DNA from: Bradyrhizobium sp. LLZ17
GTDB taxonomy: Bacteria > Pseudomonadota > Alphaproteobacteria > Rhizobiales > Xanthobacteraceae
Direction of reading: 5' to 3'
Assembly: GCF_041200145.1 (NCBI RefSeq)
Contig: NZ_CP165734.1
Location: 7,359,001-7,423,000, forward strand
DNA: 64,000 nucleotides
A program made the position numbers and the translations under genes. Positions 27,976-37,777 of the stretch are shown piece after piece. How positions within the stretch are numbered: position 1 is the stretch's first letter; each line of letters opens with the position of its first letter. Below the pieces are notes generated by a model, which saw only the letters and a program-made list of their open reading frames with translations, made no database searches and was not told the DNA's origin.

Positions 27976-29097
27976 ATGAAGCATCAGGCGATGACGACGG
28001 CTGCGCTCGTAGTTTTGAGCGTGGCGATGGCGGGCGGCTCCGCGCTGGCGGCCGATAAGTGGGATGGCGGCGATGATCTTCCGACCAGTCCGCTGGCGTG
28101 CGATGCCGGTCCGGCCGCGGCGGCGGCCGCCAAGCCTTACGATGGTGGTCAACCGACCAACGCGCCCGATAAAGCAGGCAAGCCGGTCACGCTGGTGGAC
28201 GTGCCGAAGCTGATCGGCATCGGCTATTTCAACGCCACCTCCAAGGGCATGCAGGACGCGGCCAAGGAGCTCGGTAACGTCAAGGTGACGACGGACGGGC
28301 CGACCGAGGCCAAAATCGACGAGCAGATCAAGTTCATCGACAATCACATCACTGGGGGCGCGGACGGCATCCTGTTCGCAGCGAACGATCCGGTGGCGAT
28401 CGCGCCGGTGTTGAAGAAGGCCTTGTCGAAGGGCATTCACGTCGTAGGTTACGATGCCAACTCGCAACCCGACGCGCGGGAATGGTTCGTCAACCAGGCG
28501 CAATTCAACGGGATTGCCAAAGCCATGGTCGATTCGATGGCCAAGGAAGCCGGCGAGGACAAGGGCTTTGCGATCGTCACCAGCACGTTCACGACGCCCA
28601 ATCAGGCGCGCTGGATTGCCGAAATGTCGGCCTATGCCGCTAAATGCCATCCCAAACTGAAATGGCTGGAAACGGTCGAGGCGCAAGAGGATAACGTACT
28701 GTCGTTCAACCAGGCGACGACGCTGATCAACAAATATGGTGACCGGCTTTCGGGCTTATTTGGTATGACGTCGGTCGCTACGCCGGCCTCGGCCGAGGCA
28801 GTTACCAAGGCCAAACTGTGCGGCAAGGTTGCCGTCGTCGGCCTCGCCACTCCGAATGCGATGAAGCCTTACGTCAATGCCAGCTGCGTCAAATCGGTCG
28901 TGCTATGGAATCCGGTCGATCTCGGCTATGCCGCAACCTACGTGATCCGCGCTGCCATCGACGGCAAGCTGAAGCCGGGTGCGACTTCGGTCGATGCCGG
29001 CAAGCTTGGCAAGCTGAACGTCATCAACGGGAGCGAAATCCTGCTGGGATCGCCTTTTATCTTCACCAAGGACAACATCAAGGACTTCGACTTCTGA
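27976..29097 (+). CDS. rhaS: rhamnose ABC transporter substrate-binding protein (RhaS)
   Basis: 373 residues from ATG 27976 with GAGGGAGGA upstream. Signal peptide LVVLSVAMAGGSALA, then the type I periplasmic binding fold: KLIGIGYFNATSKGMQD, EAKIDEQIKFIDNHITGGAD, HVVGYDANSQPDAREWF, IKDFDF at the end. It captures rhamnose in the periplasm and delivers it to RhaP/RhaQ. The long N-terminal spacer after the signal peptide (about 45 residues) is typical of the rhizobial proteins. Confidence 0.92.
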   Translation: MKHQAMTTAALVVLSVAMAGGSALAADKWDGGDDLPTSPLACDAGPAAAAAAKPYDGGQPTNAPDKAGKPVTLVDVPKLIGIGYFNATSKGMQDAAKELGNVKVTTDGPTEAKIDEQIKFIDNHITGGADGILFAANDPVAIAPVLKKALSKGIHVVGYDANSQPDAREWFVNQAQFNGIAKAMVDSMAKEAGEDKGFAIVTSTFTTPNQARWIAEMSAYAAKCHPKLKWLETVEAQEDNVLSFNQATTLINKYGDRLSGLFGMTSVATPASAEAVTKAKLCGKVAVVGLATPNAMKPYVNASCVKSVVLWNPVDLGYAATYVIRAAIDGKLKPGATSVDAGKLGKLNVINGSEILLGSPFIFTKDNIKDFDF

Positions 29098-29105
29098 TCG
29101 TGCCT

Positions 29106-29133
29106 GCCGGCCTCTTCTGCGGAAGGGGCCGGC
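29106..29133 (+). terminator. strong hairpin downstream of rhaS
   Basis: A 12-bp stem (GCCGGCC outer, CTTC/GAAG inner, one G-U) with a 4-base loop. No T tract follows. It probably protects the binding-protein mRNA or attenuates transcription into rhaK. Confidence 0.6.
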
Positions 29134-29189
29134 GCTCGATCGCGCGCTTGGGACATCGAAGGCGCGAGCCGTGCGAGGGAAAATCCGCT

Positions 29190-30571
29190 ATGAGTGGTGC
29201 TACAGCGGTTCTCGATATCGGCAAGACAAATGTCAAGGTCGCGACGTTTGCCGCCGATGGCGAGCTCCTTTGGGAGCGCGTGACGCCCAATCGCGTAGTG
29301 CCTGGCCCACCCTATCCGCATGCGGATGTCGAGGCCATATGGGACTTTCTCCTCAAAGCGCTTGCGGAAACCAACAAGGTCAATGAAATCGGCGCCATTG
29401 TCGCCACGACGCACGGCTGCGCGGCCGCATTGGTCGACGATGCCGGGCTCGTCTTGCCGGTGATGGATTACGAGTTCGCCGGCGTCGACGACATCGAACC
29501 ATTCTATGCGCCGCTACGCCCGGCTTTTTCGGAGTCGTTTTCTCCCAAGTTACCCGCAGGCCTGAATCTTGCGCGGCAGCTGGCCTGGCAGAAGCGGCAT
29601 TGTGCTGAAGCGTTCGCGCAAGCACGGATGTGTTTGACTTACCCCCAATATTGGGCATGGCGACTGTCGGGGATCGCGGCAAGCGAAGTGACGTCGCTGG
29701 GCGCTCATTCGGATCTTTGGGCGCCGCTCCAGCAGCACATGTCGAGCTTGGTTGCTGCCCTCGATCTCCGTCGACTGATGCCGCCGTTGCACCCGCCCTA
29801 TGGACGCCTCGCGCCGATCAAGCCCGAGATTGCTACAGCTACCGACGTTCGATCAGACGTCGTGGTGCTCTGCGGCGTCCATGATTCCAACGCGTCGCTC
29901 TTGCCTCACCTGGCATCGCGCAAGTCACCGTTCACCATTGTCTCGACCGGCACCTGGGTGATCCTGATGGCACCGGGCTTGAGTGTCGAGGGGCTCGATC
30001 CGACCGACGATACGCTGGCCAATGTCGATGTCGAGGGGCGGCCGGTCGCGACCGCGCGTTTCATGGGCGGGCGCGAATATTCCATGATTGCCGGGGCGCC
30101 GACCAGCCCGGACGCTGCCTCCCTGGCGCGTGTGGTCGCCTCAGGCGCCATGGCGTTGCCATGCTTTGCCGGGCAGGGTGGGCCCTTCGCGGCGCGCCAG
30201 GGGAAATTCGCGGGCCAACCGCGCCTCGTGATCTGCCGGCGCTCGCGACGCTTTATCTCGCGCTCATGAGCGATCTGATGCTGACCCGACTGGGCGTGAC
30301 GATTGGGGATCTCATCGTCGAGGGAAGTCTAGCCGCCAACGTCCCGTTTTGCGGGTTGATCGCGGCGTTTCGCCCCTCGCAGAAGGTTTACAGAGGGCCC
30401 GACGCGGCCGGGACCGCGCGAGGTGCCGCGCTGCTCGCGCAATGGCCGCCGCGCGACTTTCAGGCACCGCCGCTGATCGCAGCGCCACCTTGCGAAGTCG
30501 ACGGTTTGCAGTCTTATTGGAGCGCCTGGCTGCGGGCCGTGCGTGAAACCTGCCAGGGAAACAGCTCATGA
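29190..30571 (+). pseudogene. rhaK: rhamnulokinase-like FGGY kinase (RhaK), frameshifted
   Basis: Starts ATG 29190 (GAGGGAAA upstream) with AVLDIGKTNVKVATF, a kinase phosphate-1 motif, and TTHGCAAALVD, then CGVHDSNASLLPHL and TIVSTGTWVI. At about 30205 (CAGGGGAAA) the frame is lost: frame 1 ends at 30269 while the family C-terminus (APRDLPALATLYLALMSDLM to RAVRETCQGNSS) lies one frame over and ends at 30571. One more G in the run restores about 460 residues. As read, the C-terminal nucleotide-binding part is missing. Confidence 0.85.
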
Positions 30572-31617
30572 CACCGAAGACGATCCGCGAACCGAGACGG
30601 TTCATCAGTCAGTTCATTCACACCGCGCCGCCGTTCCATCCAGCGCACCTGACTTGGACGCTGATATCCCCTCAGGTGCGATGCAAAGCCGACCAAGCGG
30701 AGCGGGGGCCGACTGTTTGCTGAAGGTCGCGCTAGCTTGCGCCACTTTGCTGAACCTTGCTCAAACTGGCCCATGATGGATTGGGAGCGAGAGTTTAAGG
30801 CTTTCAAGTCTAGAGGGCCGCGTGTGCACGATGTGTGCACCGGAAGATCAAGAAGTATCTCATTAAAGGCTATGTGCGCCTCTCCTGACGAGCTCCGCAC
30901 GCTGACGCAAACGCAGACATCGAATGCCGGCGCGCAGGAATAGACGAGCAGCCTTACAGCGCGCAGGCGGGAAGCTTCACAATCATTCTGGGCATTGGCG
31001 CACCCCCGTACCATCGCGAGTGCGCGTTGCACGAGCCTGGTCGAGTTGCGCATCGCATGCTCCAGAGCTTGTCGGATCGGTAAGCGTGACTGCGAAGGAT
31101 TGCATTCAACGATCAACTACATTGGTCGCGGGCCGCGCGACACCGCGGATGCCATGATCGAGGCCAGATGCGCGGGCACCCGTAGCCGCGGCCCCAAGTG
31201 GCGGAGGGCGGCGGTACACCGGACGGTCTCACGACGTCGAGCGCTTTCGGAACAGCGCGACCGAAATCCTTTTGTGCCCTGAACATAGATAAGACATCGC
31301 GTCGGCGGTGCCAGCAGCAGCGGCGTCCTAGCAGTGCAAGGAAACCATGACGGGCCCGCACGTTCATTGTCGTATTCCTTCGCTTCGCGCGATTGGCGTC
31401 TCACGGCGTCCGTGACATGCGCGGATCTTCACCTTGTTCGATGCCGATCCGCACGAGTATTCCAGCGGTCCGGCGACGCGTGCCTATGCGGCCCGCCGGC
31501 TGTGGCGCGCGATGAATGGACTTCATTTCCAATTTGTAATCGCTCGTCTTCGAACCAATGCACTCATCGACCGCTACAAACAATCGTGAGCGTGGAACTG
31601 AATACGGAGAATTGCGG
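30572..31617. other. gap without a supported gene
   Basis: An ATG at 30568 overlapping the rhaK stop opens a 52-codon frame with no recognised family. No rhaU/rhaM mutarotase is visible although rhizobial loci usually have one. The rest of this 1 kb is featureless. Confidence 0.4.
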
Positions 31618-31689
31618 ATGAAGCGTCTCGTTCTTGCGGCGATATTGTTGATGAGCGCTGTAGTTGGTGCGCAAGCCGGTTCGAATTGA
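31618..31689 (+). CDS. signal-peptide-only micro-ORF (truncated exported protein)
   Basis: ATG 31618 with GGAG upstream. MKRLVLAAILLMSAVVGAQA is a clean signal peptide but only GSN follows before the stop. Probably the 5' remnant of an exported protein gene fused to unrelated sequence. Confidence 0.4.
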   Translation: MKRLVLAAILLMSAVVGAQAGSN

Positions 31690-31910
31690 ATCGGCGCGTA
31701 GCGCTATGCCGGCGGCTCGCAAGGCAGGATCCGATCAACCGGCATATCTGGACGGCTGAAGCCGAAAGCTGGTCGCGCCTGTCGCAACAGACTCTTCAAT
31801 GCGAACGCCGTTCGAACGGCGCTATCGTTGTACTGACGAATTTTGCCTCCGCACTCGGCATGTTGTCGCTGAAACAAAGGCGTCGCATTTGCGCGGCCAG
31901 TGTTGATTAG
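31686..31910 (+). CDS. small hypothetical protein related to the 61-residue family
   Basis: A TTG-started 74-codon frame overlapping the end of the signal-peptide micro-ORF. LCRRLARQDPINRHIWTAEAESWSRLSQQTLQ resembles the LCRQSAAL..AEAEYWEHL pattern of 15676-15861. The start is uncertain and it may be a fragment. Confidence 0.4.
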   Translation: MNRRVALCRRLARQDPINRHIWTAEAESWSRLSQQTLQCERRSNGAIVVLTNFASALGMLSLKQRRRICAASVD

Positions 31911-32414
31911 ATCGCTGCGCTCGGAGAGATGGGCCTAGCTGCGGAGCAGACCTGCGCTCCAATGGCAAGGGATCTGGTAAGATTCGTCACTGAGGGGCTC
32001 GCCGCCCGGATCAATACGGAGACAACTGGTGGCACCACGGTCACCGTGCGCTTGCCGATGGCGCCCGGCGGCTGCACCTCCGCAGCGTCCGAGCGCCGTC
32101 CTCCAAACTCGCTTCGCCTGATCCGGTAAAACTCGAAAAGCCTCGTGAGACGATTTCTGCATTCCGAGTCATCATCGTCTTCGCTGCCCGAGGTTCGATG
32201 TATGCGAGATGAAGTTACGATGCAACGCCCTGCTCTACATATTGCTCTTCTGGTCATTGTCCCAAGGGACATGTCAAGGAAGGGAACCCGCAGGAAGTAA
32301 ACGAGCCAAGCCGATAAAAACTGATTTCGTTGATCTGGCTCAACGGAGGCAATGCGGAAATGCAACGAGCATGCCCCGCTTCAATGTGTGCGCTTTCGAT
32401 CGGAGAAGAACATC
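31911..32414. other. gap; upstream region of a secreted-protein gene
   Basis: No supported gene; a short frame containing TTGGTTVTVRLP resembles the end of a histidine kinase ATPase domain and may be a tiny fragment. The right part contains a FixK-like box at 32330-32343. Confidence 0.35.
32330..32343 (+). promoter_or_regulatory. imperfect FixK/FNR box
   Basis: TTGATCTGGCTCAA, one mismatch to TTGAT-N4-ATCAA. It is 71 bp upstream of the secreted-protein start at 32415, a plausible activator distance. Confidence 0.4.
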
Positions 32415-32882
32415 ATGAGACAGAAGTTAGCAAAGCCGGCTCTGGCCGCTTCCGTGCTCGTACTTTCTTCAATGTTATCGTTCGGTTGGTCCCGGCAGAG
32501 CGGCCCGTCCGTATCGGTTGAAAAGGCCGAAGCACGCGTGGGCCGCCCGCTCACGCCGGTCAGTGTTGCGGGCGTAGCGCGACGACAGTATCGGCGCACT
32601 GCGGTCGGCACCGCGGCTGCCGTCGGCGCTGCGGGCGCGTACTATGCCGGGGGCGACCATCATGGTCCTGCGGTTCGCGCGGCAAGGGCCGCGTATTACG
32701 GCGACGGTGCGTCGGCAGCCGGCGTTTCCGAAGGACCTCACTATGCTGTGCGCGCTTACTACGCAGGGGGACCTTGGTATGGCTATAGCGGATGGGACGA
32801 CTATGCTGGACGCAATGGGATCAAATGCATGCCAGGCGGAACGGTCAAGCTTGACGATGGCCTGATGTATTACTGCCAGTAG
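32415..32882 (+). CDS. secreted Ala/Tyr/Gly-rich protein
   Basis: 155 residues from ATG 32415 (GGAGAAGA upstream). Signal peptide LAASVLVLSSMLSFG; low-complexity middle with repeated AYYAGG/AYYGDG and a C-terminal Cys pair (IKCMPGGTVKLDDGLMYYCQ). Probably periplasmic or envelope-associated; function unknown. Confidence 0.65.
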   Translation: MRQKLAKPALAASVLVLSSMLSFGWSRQSGPSVSVEKAEARVGRPLTPVSVAGVARRQYRRTAVGTAAAVGAAGAYYAGGDHHGPAVRAARAAYYGDGASAAGVSEGPHYAVRAYYAGGPWYGYSGWDDYAGRNGIKCMPGGTVKLDDGLMYYCQ

Positions 32883-33074
32883 ATCTTGTCGACGGGAGCG
32901 AGGCCGATACGAGCGCCTCGCTCCTGCGTATGCGCACGGGACACCGGGCGCTCGGGCAGACGCAACTCCGGCAGTGTTCAGGCGACGAAGGTCATGCCGT
33001 CAGCTTTCTTCCACTGGCTTCGCCCTGGTCCATTGCTCGCCAAACGAAAGTCGTCGCGGGCAATCGAGCGATCC

Positions 33075-33509
33075 ATGCCGCTTTCCGGATATCTGCTCTA
33101 TGTCGGCGGTTCGTTGCTCGCGCTGCTGTTCGTTGCGGATGCCTGCCTTCCGGATCGGCCTCCCGCGCAAGGCGGAGCGGCTGCATCGGCCACCATCCGC
33201 ATCCATTCAGACTGGAGATTACCTGAGCGGGTTGTTCTCGACACCAGCGAGCCCACGATCGTTGCAGCTGAACTGTCCAAGGTCGAGCTTGTTGCCCCGC
33301 CGGGCGCCGACGTCCCACAGACGCGCATGCGCGAGGCATTTGCGGAATTTGGGTCGGCCGATGCCGAACGACTGCAATCGCGCCAGTCGACAAGGCCTGA
33401 GGCAAAGCCGCAGCATCAAAGCAAAATCGCAAGGAGGCACATCGAAAGGCGTGTCCGGCTGGTCGCGCGGCCGCCGCAGTACGGCTGGTTCGGCAACCAG
33501 GTTTGGTGA
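33075..33509 (+). CDS. hypothetical protein with N-terminal membrane helix
   Basis: 144 residues from ATG 33075. The opening MPLSGYLLYVGGSLLALLFVADA is a membrane anchor, followed by IRIHSDWRLPERVVLDTS and a C-terminal basic region. This family is very common in Bradyrhizobium and uncharacterised. Confidence 0.75.
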   Translation: MPLSGYLLYVGGSLLALLFVADACLPDRPPAQGGAAASATIRIHSDWRLPERVVLDTSEPTIVAAELSKVELVAPPGADVPQTRMREAFAEFGSADAERLQSRQSTRPEAKPQHQSKIARRHIERRVRLVARPPQYGWFGNQVW

Positions 33510-33621
33510 GTGTCTCCGCTGGGTTGCGTCTGCAGAGTGGGACGCCGACCGTTGCCACTGATCAACAGATGCACATCGAGGCATTGCCTACTGAAATGTC
33601 GTCAAGATCGGGGTCACTGAC

Positions 33622-33885
33622 ATGAGTGAAACGTCAAGGTTTGAACAAATCGATCGTCGCGAGGCTTTTTCACTGCTGGGTTGGGCCGCTGCGCTCGGGC
33701 TGGCAGCATCCGGCGCGTTTCTGTTCGGAACAGAAGCGCCGGCGCAGACAGTCGGAATGGAACGACGGCAGGAAAGGCGGGGCGAGCGCCACGAGCGGCG
33801 CCATGAGCGGCGTACGGGACGTACCGAACAACGCGAAGACAGACGTGAAGGACGTACCCAGCGTCGCGAAGAGCGGCGCAACTAG
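33622..33885 (+). CDS. small Arg/Glu-rich protein with Tat-like leader
   Basis: 87 residues, ATG 33622. The leader DRREAFSLLGWAAALGLAASG has a twin-Arg pattern and hydrophobic core. The mature part is almost only Arg, Glu and His (RRQERRGERHERRHERR), highly charged and probably disordered. The family is known from Bradyrhizobium; function unknown. Confidence 0.65.
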   Translation: MSETSRFEQIDRREAFSLLGWAAALGLAASGAFLFGTEAPAQTVGMERRQERRGERHERRHERRTGRTEQREDRREGRTQRREERRN

Positions 33886-33956
33886 GGCGTCAACATGATC
33901 TCACGGCCGTCGTTGGCCGACAGATGTCTGCTTGATCGCGATCCGAAAGCTGGCGG

Positions 33957-34232
33957 ATGCCGCAGACCTGGTATGTCACGTTCGAGGTGCACAGGCGTGG
34001 GACCTTGCCGAAGCGGCGAAGTCCGCGGGAGACGCGCACATTCGAGAGCGAAGCAGAGGCGCGGACTTTCGCGCGCGAGAAGTTCAATGAGGGATTGATC
34101 GTGTTCGCAGGCACGCTCAATCCCTTCTTGCCGCGACGGCTGATTCCCTCGAGCGAGATTCCCGCTTGGATCGAGCGTGGCCAGGGCGAGGAGGCTGCCG
34201 GTCAGGACGCCAAGCGCGACCCGGAAAACTAG
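33957..34232 (+). CDS. 91-residue hypothetical protein
   Basis: ATG 33957. MPQTWYVTFEVHRRGTLPKR then TRTFESEAEARTFAREKF and FAGTLNPFLPRRLIPSSEI. It has a compact alpha/beta pattern conserved in Bradyrhizobium orphans. No signal peptide; cytoplasmic. Function unknown. Confidence 0.65.
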   Translation: MPQTWYVTFEVHRRGTLPKRRSPRETRTFESEAEARTFAREKFNEGLIVFAGTLNPFLPRRLIPSSEIPAWIERGQGEEAAGQDAKRDPEN

Positions 34233-34485
34233 CGGGCAATCACGAGACTTCCCGACGAGAGCGGGCGGCCCTTCCGCCATTTGGATACCGGGTCGGGCCA
34301 GTGCGTCCTGCCACGATGACAAATCACGGCTGAATTTTGCGCCGAGTTCGAAATGCCTTGAGTGTTGCCATTATGGCACGGGGAGATAGCGGGCTCGCCC
34401 GTAGAGTTTCAGCTGAAGGTTGGGGGACGATTGCATTGCAACAATCGGCCGTTTCGAAATCAGAAGCGGCCGGCAAGGAGAGAGC

Positions 34486-35241
34486 ATGATGAAAAGGCTT
34501 CTGCTAACAACCGTTGGTCTGGTGGCGCTGAGCGCGGCGGGGACCGCGATGGCTGCCGATATGGCCGTGAAGGCGCCGCCACCGGCACCGATTATTCCGA
34601 TCTACAATTGGACCGGCTTCTATATCGGCGGCAATGGTGGTTGGGCGCAGAACCACAATTGCGTGGATTTCCTTGACGCGGCAGGAGTCGCCGTCGCTTC
34701 CGGCTGCCGCGACCGGTCCGGTGGTGTCATCGGTGGCCAGCTCGGTTATCGCTGGCAAGCCAGCCAGTGGGTGTTTGGTCTGGAAGCTCAGGGCGATTGG
34801 GCGGACCTCAGCAACCAGCGCGTCAGCCTGATCAATCCGACGCTCTCCACTCGCACCAAAACGAGTGCCATCGGCCTCTTCACCGGTCAGATCGGCTACG
34901 CCTGGAATGCATCACTGCTCTACGTGAAGGGCGGCGCGGCAGTGACGGACAACCGCCTCAGCGTCCTTGATACTCCGTCCGGTGCCGAGCTCGCCGCGCA
35001 AAGCGCAACCCGCTGGGGTGGTGTCATTGGTGTTGGCTTCGAATATGGCTTCACCCCGAACTGGTCGGTGGGTCTCGAATACGACCATCTGTTCATGGGG
35101 CACCGGAATAATTCGTTCACGGTCGCGGATCCGCGACTTGCGGCTTTTGTGAACGACCGGGTCACGCAGGACGTTGATATGCTCACCGTGCGCTTCAACT
35201 ACCGTTTCGGCTGGGGCAACCAGGTTGTCGCAAAGTACTGA
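34486..35241 (+). CDS. outer-membrane beta-barrel protein (Omp25/RopB-like porin family)
   Basis: 251 residues from ATG 34486 behind AAGGAGAG. Signal peptide LLLTTVGLVALSAAGTAMA, then the family-typical IPIYNWTGFYIGGNGGWAQ and alternating beta strands (YRWQASQWVFGLEAQGDWAD; GFEYGFTPNWSVGLEYDHLF) ending MLTVRFNYRFGWG. An eight-stranded barrel in the outer membrane. It is monocistronic with a strong terminator. Confidence 0.9.
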   Translation: MMKRLLLTTVGLVALSAAGTAMAADMAVKAPPPAPIIPIYNWTGFYIGGNGGWAQNHNCVDFLDAAGVAVASGCRDRSGGVIGGQLGYRWQASQWVFGLEAQGDWADLSNQRVSLINPTLSTRTKTSAIGLFTGQIGYAWNASLLYVKGGAAVTDNRLSVLDTPSGAELAAQSATRWGGVIGVGFEYGFTPNWSVGLEYDHLFMGHRNNSFTVADPRLAAFVNDRVTQDVDMLTVRFNYRFGWGNQVVAKY

Positions 35242-35263
35242 CTTCTCCGGGAGTTGACGTCTT

Positions 35264-35298
35264 ATGAGGGCCGACAGCAATGTCGGCCCTCATTTTTT
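35264..35298 (+). terminator. intrinsic terminator of the outer-membrane protein gene
   Basis: A perfect 13-bp stem ATGAGGGCCGACA / TGTCGGCCCTCAT with GCAA loop and a T6 run, 22 bp after the stop. It could also terminate the convergent gene at 35321-35560. Confidence 0.9.
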
Positions 35299-35320
35299 CC
35301 GCTTTGTCGCGGCAATCTGG

Positions 35321-35560
35321 TCAGCGCCTGCCGACGCGATCGACCGGACCGCCGCGGTTCGCCGGAGTGCCGGGCCGCACGGCCTCGCGTGCAGCGGCGC
35401 GCGCGACGGGGCGCACTCCCAAAACGACGCCCGGTCTCGCGACGCAATGCGCGGGATAGTCCACGTATTGGCAATATACCACGGCATTGGCGCTCTCAGA
35501 GCTCGTGAAGACGAGCCCGATCGTCATCAATGCAGCTGCTAGTCCGATAGGTGACTTCAT
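35321..35560 (-). CDS. small secreted protein, hypothetical
   Basis: 79 residues from ATG 35560 with GAGGAGG upstream. Signal peptide LAAALMTIGLVFTSSESANA; mature part with VVYCQYVDYPAHCVARPG (two Cys) and an Arg/Pro-rich end. A common Bradyrhizobium small protein. The FixK box at 35614-35627 is 54 bp upstream, so this gene may be the one activated there. Confidence 0.75.
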   Translation of the reverse strand: MKSPIGLAAALMTIGLVFTSSESANAVVYCQYVDYPAHCVARPGVVLGVRPVARAAAREAVRPGTPANRGGPVDRVGRR

Positions 35561-35613
35561 TTTGGGCCTCCTCTGTTTGGAGCCGTAGTCGAGGCCCATG
35601 CGTTACCAGCGAG

Positions 35614-35627
35614 TTGATCCAGATCAA
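35614..35627. promoter_or_regulatory. FixK/FNR box
   Basis: TTGATCCAGATCAA, a perfect TTGAT-N4-ATCAA match between divergent genes (54 bp to the leftward gene, 90 bp to the HD gene). Confidence 0.7.
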
Positions 35628-35716
35628 CGGAGGGCTCGCGCTTCCGGAGCTCCTGAAGGTTCGCCGTGGTTGGCTCGATCTGCGTATCGTCGACACTTGC
35701 ATAGTGGAGCGGCCTG

Positions 35717-36563
35717 ATGATCACAGTTCCGGAACTGGTGTCGCAAGCACTCGGCGCGTTTCTGACATCGGAGACCAGGGACCGGTTCGGCGCCTCGCAT
35801 GCCGGCCTGACCGAATTACTTCCGTTTGCAGCCAAGCTCACCATGGAGTGCATCGGCAACAGCGATGCTCTATACCACAACATCGAGCATACGTTGCTCG
35901 TGACCCTTGCCGGGCACGACATCTTGACGGGGCGCGCGCTGCTCCGGCCCACCACCGCAAACGACTATGCGAATTTCATTCTGGCGTGCCTTGCTCACGA
36001 CATCGGCTACGTGCGCGGCGTCGTTCAAGGCGACGAGGACGAGGTGTTCATCGCCGACGTGAACGGCGGCACCGTTCGTCTGCCGCGTGGATCGTCCGAT
36101 GCGGCTCTGGCGCCGTACCACGTCGATCGGTCGAAGCTGTTCGTGCTGGAGCGGCTGGATTCCGTCGAGCAGCTCGATGCCGACCGAGTTGCTCGGGCGA
36201 TTGAGTATACCCGGTTTCCTTATACCATGTCCTCCAACGACAGCCTCATCGAAGAGGAGGGATTGTTGCTGCGGGCCGCCGATCTGATCGGTCAGCTCGG
36301 CGATCCCAACTATCTGAAAAAAATCGAACGCGCTCTTCTACGAGTTCGAAGAGATTGGTCTCAACGAGACCCTCGGCTACGCGACCCCGGCGGACATCGT
36401 CTACAAATATCCGCAATTTTATTGGAGCAACGTCGCCACCCAGATCCAGCCGGCGATCCGCTACCTCAACGTGACGTCCCGCGGCCGGCAGTGGATTGCG
36501 AGTCTCTACGGCAACGTGTTCAGGGCAGAACGTGAGCTGAACCTGTCCGGACCTCAGCCCTAG
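35717..36563 (+). pseudogene. HD-domain phosphohydrolase, frameshifted near the end
   Basis: Starts ATG 35717. The HD metal-binding set is visible: LYHNIEHTLLVTLAGHD, then CLAHDIGYVRG. At 36316-36322 a run of seven A shifts the frame, so the reading continues as basic nonsense to 36535. With six A the frame reads LKKSNALFYEFEEIGLNETLG, then VYKYPQFYWSNVATQIQP and ends at TAG 36563 (281 residues). This coherent C-terminus shows the ancestral protein. Substrate unknown (nucleotide or second messenger possible). Confidence 0.75.
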
Positions 36564-36578
36564 AAGAGCCGCGGCAGC

Positions 36579-36592
36579 TTGATTTGGATCAA
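36579..36592 (+). promoter_or_regulatory. FixK/FNR box
   Basis: TTGATTTGGATCAA, a perfect consensus, 63 bp upstream of the start of the AI-2E-family gene. Confidence 0.7.
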
Positions 36593-36655
36593 GCCCGCCG
36601 AACGAGAGCAGGGGCTAGTTCGCCACAGCATGCGCGGCATGACTGAGGCGCGTCC

Positions 36656-37777
36656 GTGAAAACACTCCGCCAGATATTCTCCGGAGACGAGATCATCCAG
36701 CTTCTGATCCGGCTCGCATTGCTGGGCCTGTTGCTCGTCTGGGCGCTACTCCTGGTTCGTCCATTCGTGCCTATATTGGCCTGGAGCGTCGTGCTGGCCG
36801 TTGCGTTGAATCCGGTGTTTCGGCGCCTCAGTGACATTCTCGGCGGACGACCGAAGCTTGCGGCGACGATCCTCACGCTCGTCAATCTCGCAGTCGTCAT
36901 CGGACCCGCGACATGGCTCGGCATGGGCGCGGTCGACGGGATAACCGACATCGCCGCCCAAATGACGGCCGGCGAACTGCATGTTCCCTCGCCGCCGCAG
37001 TCGCTTAAGAGTTGGCCTATCGTCGGAGCCCAGCTGTTTGATATTTGGGATCAGGCGACGACCAATCTCCGTTCGCTATTGCGCGAAGTGGTGCCGTATC
37101 TGAAGCCGTTCGCGGCAACCTTGCTTGGATTTGCCGGCAATGCCGGCGTGGGAACGGTCAAGTTTCTGCTGTCGGTGGCGGTGGCCGGGGTGCTGTTTCC
37201 GTATGGACCGCAGCTCGTGGGTGGGGGACGCAGCTTTCTGTCACGTATCGTTCCGGACCAGAGCGAGCACTTTCTGGACCTGGCGGGCGCGACTATCCGC
37301 GGGGTGGCTCAAGGCGTGATCGGGGTCGCCATTATCCAGTCCTTGCTGGCCGGTGTCGGATTCAAGCTGGCCGGCATTGCCAGCGCGGGGCTGTTGGCGT
37401 TCGTGGTGCTGTTGCTTTCGATCGTGCAGATCGGGGGAGCGATCATCATCCTTCCGGTCATCATTTGGATATGGACCGACAAGGAGTTTCCGATCGCGCT
37501 TTTGTTGACGGTGTTTCTCGTAATCGTGTCCGTGCTCGATAACATCCTGAAACCGCTTGTGATGGGGCGCGGTCTGACCACGCCGGCACTCGTCATTCTG
37601 ATCGGGGTGATCGGGGGGACTCTCTTCCACGGGATCATCGGCCTCTTCATCGGACCTATCATTCTGTCGGTCGTCTGGGAGCTGACGGTGGCGTGGATTC
37701 GCGCCGAACGTGCTGTGCCGGCGAAACTGGCGGTCGACGCGTTGACCCCCATCAACCCGACAGAGGCTTTCAAGTAA
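36656..37777 (+). CDS. AI-2E family transporter (membrane protein)
   Basis: 373 residues from GTG 36656. About seven or eight membrane helices; the hairpin of two N-terminal helices, a periplasmic stretch, and the C-terminal LDNILKPLVMGRGLTTPALVIL, HGIIGLFIGPIILSVVWEL motif are typical of PF01594. Members export small molecules or act as Na+/H+ antiporters; the substrate here is not evident. Directly downstream of a FixK box, and upstream of the ackA-like gene. Confidence 0.85.
   Translation: MKTLRQIFSGDEIIQLLIRLALLGLLLVWALLLVRPFVPILAWSVVLAVALNPVFRRLSDILGGRPKLAATILTLVNLAVVIGPATWLGMGAVDGITDIAAQMTAGELHVPSPPQSLKSWPIVGAQLFDIWDQATTNLRSLLREVVPYLKPFAATLLGFAGNAGVGTVKFLLSVAVAGVLFPYGPQLVGGGRSFLSRIVPDQSEHFLDLAGATIRGVAQGVIGVAIIQSLLAGVGFKLAGIASAGLLAFVVLLLSIVQIGGAIIILPVIIWIWTDKEFPIALLLTVFLVIVSVLDNILKPLVMGRGLTTPALVILIGVIGGTLFHGIIGLFIGPIILSVVWELTVAWIRAERAVPAKLAVDALTPINPTEAFK

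Noticed and set aside
30514..31116. Leftward 200-codon frame after rhaK
   Set aside because: It overlaps the rhaK C-terminus antisense and has a repetitive, low-information composition with no recognised motif.
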